NCBI GenBank assembly: GCA_903772945.1
Contig: CAICTM010000125.1
Coordinates: 47,128 to 111,127, forward strand
Reading direction: 5' to 3'
DNA from: Seminavis robusta
Lineage: Eukaryota > Bacillariophyta > Bacillariophyceae > Naviculales > Naviculaceae
DNA: 64,000 bases
Part shown: in pieces, positions 30,925 to 41,768 of the stretch
Layout of the letters: each line of letters opens with the position of its first letter
How positions within the stretch are numbered: position 1 is the first letter of the stretch
Made by a program: the position numbers and the translations under genes
The notes under the pieces: model-generated
Seen by the model: the letters and a program-made list of their open reading frames with translations, nothing else
Database searches by the model: none
What the model was told of the DNA's origin: nothing

Positions 30925-31705
30925 TAGTGTGGGTGTCTCTGCTACATGTACAATGTACCTGCCACTTGGATGAGTGAATGGTCTAGAGTGAAGAGTACAA
31001 GCAGAAGGAAGCGATGTTGGTTACCCGTATTGGTTGGAGCATGCGAAGAAGGATTGTTACTTGGCTTTGAAATGTGGGGCGAGGTGTTCGGCCACTGGCC
31101 CGCAGTATCTTTCACCCTAAATTTGCTCCAACCCTTAATCTTGTGATAGTCTGAGATATTTTCCATTGTGTGCCTCCAACTATTCCTTTGGATACATGTA
31201 TGCATACGACCATAGTCTGTTGTTTTGTTTTATGATAAAAGAAACAAAGCCACTGCAGACGTAACGCCCAAATCTGGTATAAAGCTAGCTTGGCAAGCTA
31301 GATAGCTGTCTTCATTATTTCGCCGTCAATGCTGGTATTACCAGTACCAGTACCAGTACCTGGTAGTCACACGATTTTAGCAAAGAGTGACTGGATTTAT
31401 TTTATTGAAACAGGGCTAAAACACAGGCTTCGGCCTCTGTGGTGACTGTGGTGGTCTGTCATCTCATCAGTCGCGTCAAGACGAACCCTTTTTAGCTAAA
31501 GTCTCGCATTCTTAGACCGTGACGGCGCATTGCAACCGTAACCGTCGTTTGAACGTTAACTGTTGCTGTTAATTGCTACGGAGTATTTGAACTTGTGCGG
31601 GTATTTACATTTGCCTCCAAAAGCCTATCGCAGCACCCTTCCTCTCACAAAAACAACTCTGAAGAGCTCTCCGAAGAGGAAAGGAACGAAATCAAATCAA
31701 ATAAT

Positions 31706-31858
31706 ATGTGCTCCAGAGCAGATTGCCGAAACTGTGGGAAGGCCACATGGACCGGTTGTGGTATGCATGTTACCTGTGCACTGTGGGGCGTTCCGGAAGA
31801 AGATAGATGTCCCAACTGGAGACAGGGAGCTTACCAACCCTGTGGTGTCAACCAATAG
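31706..31858 (+). CDS. small Cys-rich protein, copy 2
   Basis: A 50-aa paralogue of the 30775 gene, with MCSRADCRNCGKATWTGCGM, HVTCALWGVPEEDRC and PNWRQGAYQPCGVNQ. All core Cys, His and Trp residues are kept except one C-terminal Cys replaced by Tyr (GAYQPC against GACQPC). Differences between copies are mostly conservative, which argues for selection on the protein. The DNA after both genes is also related (tctctgctac, gtacctgccacttgga, ttgctcc, cccttaatctt), so a segment of about 0.9 kb was duplicated. Function is unknown. Confidence 0.6.
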   Translation: MCSRADCRNCGKATWTGCGMHVTCALWGVPEEDRCPNWRQGAYQPCGVNQ

Positions 31859-33831
31859 TGAGCGAGAGGCGTCTCTGCTACAATGTACCTGCCACTTGGA
31901 TTGCTCCATAATTTGGATGGAATCAGTGGTGTGGAGTAAGCAAGTGGACGGAAATGACGGTGGCTTTTGGTTGAAGCATTGTGAAGTGAATGATTTATTG
32001 GCTATCGCCACATCCTTCAACCCAGATTTGCTCCGGTAACCCTTAATCTTTGTGATAGTCCAAGATAGTTTCCATTCTGTGTTTCCGCTTTTCCTTTGAT
32101 TACATTTTGCCTGCTGTTTGTCAAGCAACAATGAATCAATTGCAGGTCTAAACTGAAGACGTGGATGGGCTAATCTGGTATGACTTGTAATGCCAATAGT
32201 TTACCCTTCCAAGCCTGCTCAAATGCACTTGGCACGGCCTGAGTTGTGCCGCAGAACCTTGGTTGAAAGGTGACTGGAGTGCTCGAGGACGATTCAAGAT
32301 TCTTCTTTCTGCAAGAAGCTGCAAAGTGGCTTTCCTGTATGCGTAGATTTGCTGTTTGGTCCCAGAGTGACCGAACCCTTTTGCAGACCAAGATTCTGGC
32401 TACCGAAAAGGATACAGCTATGCCCCAGCAGTGCATTCCAACCCACCTCCCTTAGATTTTGCTACAGTTTATATCATCAGAAACAAGACAAGAAAACCGT
32501 CGTAGAAACTCAGCTGGTCTTCCTGCTACTTCTGCCACACGGATGTTCCTTACTGTGACTCGACATTTGTATACCGGAACCGATTGCCGGTCCTTGCCAC
32601 CCCTTTGCCCCTCATCAATCAGCAATCGGCTGCTGGCTGTTGAAAGACCAGTAACGGAGTTAAGATGCGTCACATCTATAACCAATAGTCGATTTGTGGC
32701 TTCCTAAAAGGGAGAACTGAACCGTGGCTATAGGTAGCTAGCTTGTAGTAGACAGGTTGGAGCACACCCAACCGGACGTTGACGTTGGCATCCATGGCTT
32801 GAATTTGTTGAGAGTTGGTGCTGATGTGCAGTCCAGTGCTCAGAGCTGTGCTGGTACTGCTTCAACAGACAGTTTTCCTGGACTCTGGCTATCACCAAAA
32901 TCTATCTTCGCATCTAATCAGGTAGCAGAGCTGGTAGCAGTCAGCACACGATAATCATGCATCATGATTCCGGTAGCCTGAAGGGTGCTGGTACCATCTT
33001 GCCATCTTGAATGGTAAAATAAGCCATAATAAGGGATAACTACGTATTGGAACGGCATCTCATGTGGATTTGCGTTTGATGGTGTCACATTAGCCCAGGC
33101 TTTGGTTGCTGAACGGCTTCTGACTGGCTTGCTCCATGATTCTTTTCTGCTTATGATGGTTTGAAGCTATGCACACATGTACCGGATGGGCAGGTACTAG
33201 TAGCTGTTTACTTTGAAGAGCTCTTTGGAGTACCGTGTTCCTGCACCAGTACAGGCAGGTAGAGTGGCTCCAGGTGGTACCGGTAGGTGGTAGGTGGTAC
33301 CTGGTAGTGATCAGGAAGTTTCGCCTTTTACCTAGAGTCATTCCCAATTCCCAATTCGAATCGAATCCAACCGAACCATGGATCGACAAGTAAGTATCTG
33401 CGCGGGCATGTGGTCACCTAGAGACGTGACTAAATGTTAAATCTCAATCCTTATCAGCTGGATTTGACTCGCCCTAAAAGACCAAAGTGGGATTTACCAG
33501 GACCCACCCCTTAAAGCTACTTCAAGTAAAGTGGCATAAAGTGAACTCTGACTCCCACTCCTTAATTCCCAATTATTCACTTTGTGTCCTCTCGAGTACA
33601 GTACTCCAGAGTACACGTGTACCTAGTAAACTTCTGTACGATATATATTTGTATTTAAGTCTGTGTCGGAGTAGTCATAAGTACCGTACCGACTTGACTC
33701 GACTCGATTGCCGACCAAAATCTGCATCTTTCATCTTTCATTTTACCGGTAGATCTCATCTCGCTCTCATTTTTCTGATCTGACCACAGGACGTCTGTTG
33801 CCTTGCTTTTGCCTCATCATCAACTGCGATC
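31859..33831. other. intergenic region, no gene recognised
   Basis: The first 300 bp are the duplicated 3' flank of the Cys-rich gene. The rest has only short frames without recognisable sequence, plus ggtaccggtaggtggtaggt (33277) and adjacent cgaatcgaatc / cgactcgactcg runs (33355, 33690). The final part should be the promoter of the 33832 gene. Confidence 0.45.
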
Positions 33832-34533
33832 ATGGGACAGTGTCAATCATCCAAAATGGCGATCGAGGTTTTGGAGCAGGTCAATTTGCGCGAACAACTT
33901 GCGATCAATAAGGAGATTCTGGGTGACAGCCAAAAATCCTCCACCCCGACGGTCGATTGTACCTCCGGGAGCCTTAATACCCGTTGCCGACTGGAAGTTT
34001 GCCCTGATGCTCTCCCAGAACTCGTAGATTTTGGGAACAATGGCAGGCTTCGTAAGGCTCAGTTGCGATTAGAAAAGCTACCATCTTTGAGCACAGCACC
34101 TTCCGTTGCTTTGGCTAGTGCACCGAAAACAAGGACGAGAAACTCAAAGAAAACAGGCAAGCCAAAGCCTCGGGGAGAGCATCAAACCCAGAGTGGAAAT
34201 GCAGGAGAAGGTACAGACACAAGTCAACTGGAACAATCCTTAAATGACTCGAGTCTCCGTGTGCAAGATATGGACAACTCGACCACCACCAGCAATAGGG
34301 ACTGTCACTCAAAGAACAAGGAAAGCTCCTGGCATGATTTTTCGCGCTCGGGGCGTTTGATGGACGAGTCTTATTCGTGCCCCTATTACTCGTGGCATGT
34401 TAGTCGAAGAGCCGATCCTTGTTCTCGAGAGAATAAACGTGCGTTGGAAGAGTTGATGGGGATTGCGTTGTCTGACGATGAAGAAGAGGATGCCAACTTG
34501 GAACTGGTCGAGGAAGACGATACCAGTAGTTGA
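33832..34533 (+). CDS. hypothetical protein with N-myristoylation signal
   Basis: A 233-aa product beginning MGQCQSSKMAIEV. Gly2 with Ser6 and a following Lys fits the N-myristoylation consensus, and Cys4 is placed for palmitoylation, so membrane attachment is likely. Residues 80-160 are low-complexity Ser/Lys/Asn-rich (PKTRTRNSKKTGKPKPRGEH). Then comes an aromatic stretch (SSWHDFSR, SYSCPYYSWHVSRRADPCSR), a short helix (KRALEELMGIAL) and a strongly acidic tail (SDDEEEDANLELVEEDD). No enzyme domain is recognised. Most of it should be disordered. The ATG at 33832 is the first in frame. It could be a diatom-specific regulatory or scaffold protein; function unknown. Confidence 0.55.
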   Translation: MGQCQSSKMAIEVLEQVNLREQLAINKEILGDSQKSSTPTVDCTSGSLNTRCRLEVCPDALPELVDFGNNGRLRKAQLRLEKLPSLSTAPSVALASAPKTRTRNSKKTGKPKPRGEHQTQSGNAGEGTDTSQLEQSLNDSSLRVQDMDNSTTTSNRDCHSKNKESSWHDFSRSGRLMDESYSCPYYSWHVSRRADPCSRENKRALEELMGIALSDDEEEDANLELVEEDDTSS

Positions 34534-35170
34534 ACGACTAAACCGCCTAATTATTCATGTTGAACGAATTTCTAATGGTGCAAAAGTGCAAACCTCGCTG
34601 CTTCTTTTGGTGGCTACTTTTAGTTTCAAAGTTCACCTGGTGCCGGTAGGCCCAATGGTACGTACTGGTATTGAGGATACGCTAGTGAATCCTGATGCAG
34701 GAGCCACCGAAAACCATGGTGAAACCAACGCTGAAGACGCTGGTGGACTTGGACCTTGCAGGGAAGTTGCCAATGCAGAACATGCCTTTCTTGATGAGAA
34801 GAAAGAATCCATCTTGCACAAGCTCTCACGGAGGATCCACCCGTTGTTCAGAATCAAGAAAGAGTGGTTGTCAAGCGTGTTTCTGGTCGCCCTGAGAAAA
34901 GAAGGATTATGTGTTGAACTCCAATCTTCCTCGTTCCAGTAACAAGGTGGGGCCTCCTCCTGTGTCTGTCACTACGAGGGCGCCCGTCGCGAGCACTGCT
35001 ATCATTGTTACGTCTACCAATGGCGGGGAATCGGTTGTCACGGAAGAAACCAACGGTGATGCCACGATGCCACTTCAGCAACAGCCACAACGGCTACCAA
35101 TAGCACCGGCTTCAGCGGAGAGCAACGTTGGGTACCGGTACATCATCCGGTATGCAGATGCTTGAACTTG
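34534..35170. other. spacer with unassigned open frames
   Basis: Frames at 34463-34942 and 34911-35165 have Ser/Thr/Pro-rich or mixed composition and may be the decayed 5' part of the LRR remnant that follows, but no transmembrane segment or LRR is visible in them. A gtaccggtac motif lies at 35133. Confidence 0.35.
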
Positions 35171-35717
35171 CTGGCAATTAGTTGATTGGGAGCCAATGAA
35201 ACCCTGGAAACTTGAACTCAAAACTGCTCAATGTTTCCAGATCTGTCGCGCACTTTGCACTGCTTCAATCGCTTCACGGGAACTATTCCAACCGAGCATG
35301 GGGTGTTGTCCAATATGGACGTCCCCACTGAGATCGGAGAGATGGATGTTGAAAGATTCGTGGACTTGACAGGCACTGTCCCAGCACAACTTGGCAGGCA
35401 AGTGTCTTGACTGCCTTTGGACTTGCTGATAACTCTCAACTTTCTGGACCAGTTCCCTCCGAACTTACATTTTTTAAGTGGTGGGCTTGAGGGAAATCTG
35501 TATGGAGGACACTATGTTGACTGGGACCATTCCTGCGAGGCTCTGTGATCTGAATGCTACTTGTGTGTTTGACACATTCAGCTGCAACTGTTCCTTGGTG
35601 GAATGCTGTGTACCGCCGGCAGGGAAAGCAGCAGTCCAAATTGCAGAGGAAGGTGCGGCCATCTTCAATGAGGAACGATCACATCCCACGAACGGAGAAG
35701 AGGGAAGTGCTTGTTGA
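35171..35717 (+). pseudogene. LRR protein remnant
   Basis: Short LRR pieces remain: FTGTIPTEHGVLSN (about 35270), DLTGTVPAQLG (about 35370), and in another frame DTMLTGTIPARLCDLN (about 35520) followed by the Cys cap FDTFSCNCSLVECCV and a tail ending at 35717. The order and the C-terminal Cys cap match the decayed LRR gene at 7-9 kb, but only the C-terminal end is left and the frame changes at least twice. It is a truncated relative of that family. Confidence 0.65.
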
Positions 35718-36734
35718 AGAGCACAAACCCAACAGGGGGAGAGAAAGCTATTCAGCTTGCTACATGTACTGGAAGTTATGCTTCAAGCTTTCAAAAGTTC
35801 TCTATGTAGTGACTTATCAGTGACTATAAATTGCTATCTAACAAGTTGTGGCTGGATAGAACTGCTGGGAGGCCCGAAGCATCGTAATTGATGATAATGA
35901 ATCACGTTGGAATCTTTCTGAGCTCGATCTTGACCTTGCTAAGTTTGGTTTGATCTGGCACATCAGTTTCCAGTCTTCCATGTTGAAAATCACTCTCATT
36001 ACCGGGGTTCCTCCTCCCTAGCTGCTGCAAGGTCGTCTTGAGCCTTGGGCCCAATTAGGACATCGTTTCTCCGTCGAGACACCACGAAGGGCACTACTGA
36101 CATGCATGCCGCACCCCACCCACGTTGCTTTTCCGCAATTACGACAAGAGACCTTGGAACACATTTTCGTTAAAACAAATTGCTTGAAGAGAAACTAATT
36201 TTTGTGGGCTACAAAACAATGCAAAAGAGCCGAGCCAGTACCGATACAGTTTATTGCTGTTGATATGGCTTATATACCGGTGACTTTGAGCCATTCCCCG
36301 CCGCCATCGGAGAAAAGCAAAAGGCCTTCGCCTTCTAAAGATTGACGTTGCAAGGATGGATGGATGAGGTGTTGTGGACACTGGAACGTCGCCTGGCAGG
36401 GAAGCCAAGGAAGCTGTTGAAGCAATAAGATCAGGAGAGGATGCAGCCATCTCGCGACCCACCTTCCCGATCCTTGTTCAAGATGCCGCCAAATCCATCG
36501 AATACAGTACGGTATATGAGGTCTCTAGAGTGGCTAGCAACGCCTGATCTCGAGTTTGCTGGCTACATGTAGGTAGTTCACTACAGAATTTGTGGTCCCT
36601 GGAAGACTCCGTACAATCAACTGTGCCCAGAATTGAAAGCAACATGGACAAGCGAATCGAATCACTTGGGTAGATAGTGCTTGCATTCTAATGTTTCTGT
36701 CTTTACCTCATGGATACTTGCTAGCAACCAAAGT
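35718..36734. other. intergenic region, no gene recognised
   Basis: About 1 kb between the LRR remnant and the 3' end of the Vma12-like gene. The one moderate frame (36139-36462, minus) has no recognised motif. Nothing else is seen. Confidence 0.45.
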
Positions 36735-37865
36735 TCATTCTTCCTTTCCATAGGTCTTTTTGCTGACAGATGAATACTCCCCAAAAGGCTGTACCGATGT
36801 ACCCTTTTTCTTTTGTTTTTTGATCATTGCCCGATCCAATTCATGTGTACGAATCACAAAGAGGATCATTTCAATAAAGAGCATGGCAACACCAGAAATG
36901 ACACCAATAATCACCTTGCGAATATCCGTTCCTCCAGGTAGGACTTTAAACTCTTTCCACACAAACCTCAAAACAGGCCCCGAAAAGAAGAACATGAACA
37001 CCCCAAAGGAAATGGGGGCAACAATCATGTTGAGTCCTACGCTTGCAGCATAGGTCATGGATTTGGTAGTGATATCATCATCCTGCTGTTTCTTGCCTCC
37101 AACATTGGATGTCATTTTGTAATAGTTTGTTTCCTCATTCTGCAGTCGCAATCGTTCCATGCGTTCCCGGAATTTGCGTTTGGCGTAGCTATCATTGTCA
37201 TTACTTTGGGGAGGTGGTGTAAAGTATATTTGGGTCTCACCCAGAGCTTGTTCAAGTTGATCCACGGTAGAACTAGTAGTCGCAGCACCGTCATTGGTAG
37301 TAGCGTCATTGGCGGTTTTGCAATGCTGTAGTAAAACTCTCATTGACCGAATGACTCCAATAGGAAGGTATTTGGGACGATCTGATTGGGCATTCCATTG
37401 CGTCTTGTCAAAGTCCAGTAACGTTGCCTGAGCCTCGTGAAGAGAAAGAGGTACCAGCAATGGTTTCGTGGCACCACAGGTGAGCGTCTGTTGTGTTTGT
37501 GACGAGTCGGACGAGACTGTCGTCAGCAAAGGCGCGTTCTGTCTTTGCTCCTTCTTGGCAACGGAGAGGCATTCATCATACAAGGAGAGCAAAGAGTGGG
37601 TGGCTGTAACGCCCAGTAGACCCTTGATGGTCGCCATGGTCGATGCTTTTTCGTTGGTTGTGCCATGGCGTCTGGCGTCGAGGCAAAGATTTCGGATGTC
37701 AGATTGAGTTAAGGATATATGTTCACGACTCAGTGAGTCACACGAGTTCTGTCGAACAGAAAGCAAGAAACAAAAAGTCGCTAAAAACCGCAAAAAATTA
37801 CTTTTTGCGAGACGATGGGATTCTGCCGTTGATCCTGTCAAAGTAGAGCGGAACCAGCATAGCAT
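36735..37865 (-). CDS. VMA12: Vma12/TMEM199-like V-ATPase assembly factor
   Basis: The 376-aa protein ends with the arrangement of Vma12-type factors: a charged helix FRERMERLRLQNEETNYYKM (about residues 232-251), then two transmembrane segments (NMIVAPISFGVFMFFFSGPV and VIIGVISGVAMLFIEMILFV) separated by a short loop, and a basic tail (KKQKKKG). In yeast and animals this ER membrane protein helps assemble the V0 sector of the vacuolar H+-ATPase. The N-terminal 200 residues are poorly conserved; a hydrophobic stretch at residues 24-37 may be a signal or an artefact of choosing the first ATG, and an internal Met (MATIKGLLG, residue 77) is a possible start. It is divergent with the RING gene, 64 bp apart. 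The family call rests on the C-terminal half. Confidence 0.72.
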   Translation of the reverse strand: MLCWFRSTLTGSTAESHRLAKSNFLRFLATFCFLLSVRQNSCDSLSREHISLTQSDIRNLCLDARRHGTTNEKASTMATIKGLLGVTATHSLLSLYDECLSVAKKEQRQNAPLLTTVSSDSSQTQQTLTCGATKPLLVPLSLHEAQATLLDFDKTQWNAQSDRPKYLPIGVIRSMRVLLQHCKTANDATTNDGAATTSSTVDQLEQALGETQIYFTPPPQSNDNDSYAKRKFRERMERLRLQNEETNYYKMTSNVGGKKQQDDDITTKSMTYAASVGLNMIVAPISFGVFMFFFSGPVLRFVWKEFKVLPGGTDIRKVIIGVISGVAMLFIEMILFVIRTHELDRAMIKKQKKKGTSVQPFGEYSSVSKKTYGKEE

Positions 37866-37929
37866 AAAGGAGGGAGAGAGAGAGAAGGGCTAGCCATCAA
37901 GCCAACAAGATTGTTTTTTCGTGACGGCA
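37866..37929. promoter_or_regulatory. 64-bp divergent start region
   Basis: Only 64 bp separate the start codons of the Vma12-like gene (-) and the RING gene (+), so the two 5' UTRs must be very short or overlap, and control regions must be shared. The stretch is purine-rich (ggagggagagagagagaagg). No TATA box is evident. Confidence 0.5.
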
Positions 37930-40128
37930 ATGCGATCGTCTTTCTTTGGAGGAAGGAACGGGGAGGAACAGCAAAGCCAAGACAGCAACGCTCCGACGGG
38001 CTCCACCAACAATAGCGGCCCCACCAATCCTGTCATGGACTTTTTGCGTCAAAGCTTTAGTGGTGGGGCTGGCTCTGATGGAGCCACAGAACAGCAAGGC
38101 GCCAATGATACTTCTCAGCAGGCAAACAACAATAACAATGAGACACATCAGCATCCCCTCATGGAATTCTTTCGTCAAAATTTTGGGGGAGGGCCGGATG
38201 CAGCAGCAGCTGCAGCGGCTCAGTTTGGAGAGTTCACCGAGGGTTTGGCGTCACACATTCCAGCCATGCAACAACCAGTGCAGCAGCAGCAAGGACCCAC
38301 CGGTCCTCCACCAGCGTCCGCCACGGCACTTCGGCAGTTGCCAACCATATCCGTGACGGCTGCCGATCTCGTGGACGCATCGAATCGAGAATGTTGCATC
38401 TGTTTTGAAGAGTGAGTGGCCGAGTTGCAGTCAGTATGCAGCACGTTGTTTGCTTGATCTGTCTCATTTCTACTTATTTTCGTATAACGGTTCCAGAAAC
38501 AACATTCACGACAAAGTTGTTCGCCTGCCATGTGCTCATATTTTCCACTCTGATTGCATCACGGACTGGCTGAACCGTCATTGCACGTGCCCCACATGCC
38601 GATATGTAAGTCAATTTCGAAGGTATGGCTGACCACAAGTATTGTATGTGTCCTGAATCTAACTTGCTCATCTTGAATGAAATGAAAGGAACTGGCCACT
38701 AACGATCCCATGTACGAAGCAGGTCGCCGAGAACGGATGAAAAACCGTAAGCCACGCTACGCCAAGTATGAATTGAAACGGATGAGTATCAAGGAATTAA
38801 AGGCTTTGTTGCCACGGCAGCGACGGTCCTCAGCCATGTTCTCGGACAAAACTGATTTGATCGACTATGTGATTTCCAGTGGTACGGTGGACCTCATCAG
38901 TGCGCCACCACCCGTGGAGTTTCCCAGTTTGACATTCCTGCGAAGTATGGGCGCTGGCAAACTAAAGCGTACCATGAATGAGACGGGCGTCTACTTTGAT
39001 CCGCGAGATGTTGTCGAGAAGGAAGACATGCTACAGCTCTTTGTGAATAGTGGGCGAATTTGTTTGACGGAGCAAACCGAAGACGACTCGGGTGGACCCG
39101 ATACAACCTACGGACATGCTCCTTGCACTCGGCAACGTCGTCATTCCTATGATGATGATGCTTCCTTAGAAAGCGATGACAACAATCGGCAAACAATGAA
39201 CGGGCAGTCCGCCAAGGCGCCTCGCGCCACTGTTCTGGTTGAGACTGTTGGAACTTACAGTGATGACGAATATAGTCGAGATGGCACCGACACAAACCAA
39301 GAGAATACAACCCAAGAAGATTGGGACTTTAGCTTTGTGATGGAAGATCAATCTACCACCGCTGCGTCTGCGGCTGAACGATCCATTGAGGTGGAACGAA
39401 CTGTGGAAGAACAGGATGTCGTATTCGAAGCGGATGCCGCACCGGCAGCGGACGATACCAATGAACGCGCTGACGACAATGCCAACAATAATGATCCAAT
39501 GGATGTCGAGACTGTGGAGACGGCCGAGGAAGAGGAAGATTCTGTGAGCGTTTTGACTGGGAGTAGCGCCACCAGTGTTTCCAGTGCAGCAGCCGAAACA
39601 ACAACCAGCAACGTGGGCATCGACGACTCGGATAGCCAACGAAAGCGCCAACGAGTCCAAGCGAACGAGGAACCAAAGCAAGAGGAATCGCCTGCCGCCC
39701 AGTTCGCAGGACTTTCCATCTCACAGTTGCGGTCTCTGGCACGAGAGCAGGGCGTCGATATTTCCCGCTGCATTGAACGCAGCGAGATGATTGAACGGCT
39801 CACAAGTCAAAGCAGTGGCAATGGGGCGTCTTTGGATCCAGATATTTTCCAGTCATGGACAATCTCGCATCTCCGAGCCGTCGGCAACGAAGTGAGCGTG
39901 AGTTATGGGCCAGGTGCGAGCCACCATGACATGGTGAAAGCTTTGATGGCAGCAGCAGCGGAACGTCCACCCGTCGCGCGATATGTGAAAGCGTTGTCGC
40001 CCTTGATGTCCATGAGCCTTTCGGAATTACGTGCGCTCGCAAGACAGTGGCAGATCGACGTTCATGATTGTTTGGAGAAAGGTGAAATCATTCGCCGGCT
40101 TGCGGCTTCTGCGGCCAATCGGGGTTAG
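37930..40128 (+). CDS. RING-finger E3 ligase with SAP-like C-terminal repeats (3 exons)
   Basis: Exons 37930-38411, 38497-38605 and 38689-40128 join in phase to 676 aa; the introns are 85 and 83 bp, GT-AG. The N-terminus (1-150) is Asn/Gln/Ala-rich with two FFRQ/FLRQ-type repeats ([22 protein letters not shown]). The RING-H2 finger is split over the first splice site: CCICFEE, then [20 protein letters not shown], then CPTCRYELATND. A conserved helix [13 protein letters not shown] follows. The middle is acidic and disordered. The end carries [33 protein letters not shown] and [20 protein letters not shown], three SAP-like helix pairs ending ERSEMIERL / EKGEIIRRL. It should act as an E3 ubiquitin ligase; the SAP-like units may bind DNA or protein. 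The first ATG is at 37930. Confidence 0.85.
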
Positions 40129-40343
40129 GGACATTTTCAACAACAACTATGTTGGACATGGAGGCAGAAAATAAATGGATTGAATCGAATCGAATCCTTC
40201 ATTCAATCGTTCGAATCATTCAGATTTATAAGGTATTACGGTACCCGTAGAACAACAGCATCTGTCTTGTCGTTTTGAGTACTTAAAAGTTTAGAGATGA
40301 CATTAGATCGCTTGCATGCTTGTGCTGGATGTCATCAGCAGCG

Positions 40344-41768
40344 CTATGGATGCCAATTTCCTTCGCCAATCCCAAAGCTGTTCTGTTTTGTCCTCAGCTG
40401 TTGGTTCTCGCGTACAACCTTGTCAATGCATCGAGCAATCTTCTCGTGGGGGACTGGATGGTCTGTGTGGGACAACACTGTACCATTGGCGGAACAGGGA
40501 AAAGGCACCCTCTTTGAACATACGTCGTTGACAGTAGCTTCGAGCTGTTGAAAGTCTTTTAGGGCAGCATCAAAGCGATCGCGGCCAACGACTTTTTCTA
40601 TGGTCAAGTCAATGCTGCGATTAACAGCCGCAAAGAGAACATAGTCGCCATAATTCTTGGCCATCCATTCATCTGACCGAAAGTAGTGTTGCATTCCAAT
40701 TGATGCGTGGCTCTTGATGAGTTGTTTGCACTTTCCATGCTCGTAGCGGTAGCTGCCTCCAACATTGTATGCCATGCCAACAATATCACCTACTTCCAGT
40801 CCCAGCAGGAGTTGTAATAGCACCAAGGACTCTTCCATGCGTTCATTGAGGATGACAAAGTCGTATTCTTGTAGTGTCCGATGCACGAGTTGTTCAATGG
40901 CCTTTGGTTGAATCACTTGTGTTGGGTGTAAGGGATGCCATGCCGACCATTCCTTGATGGACTCCATTGCAATATAGTTTAGCTGGTACCCCCCTTGACC
41001 TTTGGAGGTACATCCATTGGCCACGCTGGTTGACTTGTTGAGATAATCCACAACAAAGGCATCATCTACCGGCACTTCTGTTCCATTGGGCGAATGTCGT
41101 GTTACGTATGACCAAAAGAATCGGCTCATGGCACGTTCTGCAGGATTTCGCAGCGATGCGACCAGGAAGGATTGGTTATGCACTCGATTTCCATACCAAA
41201 GCCCGGCGCCATTGATGTGGTCTTCTCGATGTTGACACGCAACTTCCGTACTGTCATGCCCCACGTTTTTGTACCTTTGAGCGACGTTGCTTACAATGCG
41301 CTTGACAATGCGACTAATGGTGGTAGAGCCCGTTTTGGGTGTCTTGACAAAGAGCAACCCCTTGGGGGGACAGAGCATGTGTTGACTGGTGCGGCATGAT
41401 TTATCGTAGGTATCCTGGGTGCACCAATATGGAGGGCCGGTGTCGTCGTCAATGGTTGGTAATAATAGGTTCCTGCCAATGCCAAATGGTCTGGCAAGTC
41501 GTTCTCCTTTCAGCTGGCATCGTCTTGCCGCCATGAAAGTGTTACCATTGATAGAACTGGAAGGAGTTGCTGGACGACTGCCAGCTATGCCCGAAAACGA
41601 GTTATACACGGTTGTATCGTTGCTGATTGGCTTGGTGGACGTTGCAGTAGCACGAAATGGAGGTTTTTCTTGGGCAACATAGAAGATGGCATAGGTTGCC
41701 AATAGAACCAAGGCGCTCAAGGCAAATGCTCTTCTCGTCCATGGTGTCGAGCTGATATTTTCCATCAT
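40344..41768 (-). CDS. Golgi-type sulfotransferase (sulfotransferase family 2 / Gal3ST-like)
   Basis: A 474-aa type II membrane protein: anchor at about residues 13-31 (AFALSALVLLATYAIFYVA), stem to about residue 80, then a lumenal domain. LLFVKTPKTGSTTISRIVKR (about residue 138) is the 5'-phosphosulfate loop, and FLVASLRNPAERAMSRFFW (about residue 201) is the 3'-phosphate motif (R-x-P...S-R-F-W) typical of carbohydrate sulfotransferases. DFVILNERMEESLVLLQLLL (about residue 299) is another family hallmark. Several N-x-S/T sites (HNQS, LNKS, VNRS) fit a secretory-pathway enzyme. It should transfer sulfate from PAPS to glycans; the acceptor is unknown. It is a different branch from the sulfotransferase at 4.4-6.0 kb, whose motifs are of the cytosolic/tyrosine type. 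Confidence 0.82.
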   Translation of the reverse strand: MMENISSTPWTRRAFALSALVLLATYAIFYVAQEKPPFRATATSTKPISNDTTVYNSFSGIAGSRPATPSSSINGNTFMAARRCQLKGERLARPFGIGRNLLLPTIDDDTGPPYWCTQDTYDKSCRTSQHMLCPPKGLLFVKTPKTGSTTISRIVKRIVSNVAQRYKNVGHDSTEVACQHREDHINGAGLWYGNRVHNQSFLVASLRNPAERAMSRFFWSYVTRHSPNGTEVPVDDAFVVDYLNKSTSVANGCTSKGQGGYQLNYIAMESIKEWSAWHPLHPTQVIQPKAIEQLVHRTLQEYDFVILNERMEESLVLLQLLLGLEVGDIVGMAYNVGGSYRYEHGKCKQLIKSHASIGMQHYFRSDEWMAKNYGDYVLFAAVNRSIDLTIEKVVGRDRFDAALKDFQQLEATVNDVCSKRVPFPCSANGTVLSHTDHPVPHEKIARCIDKVVRENQQLRTKQNSFGIGEGNWHP

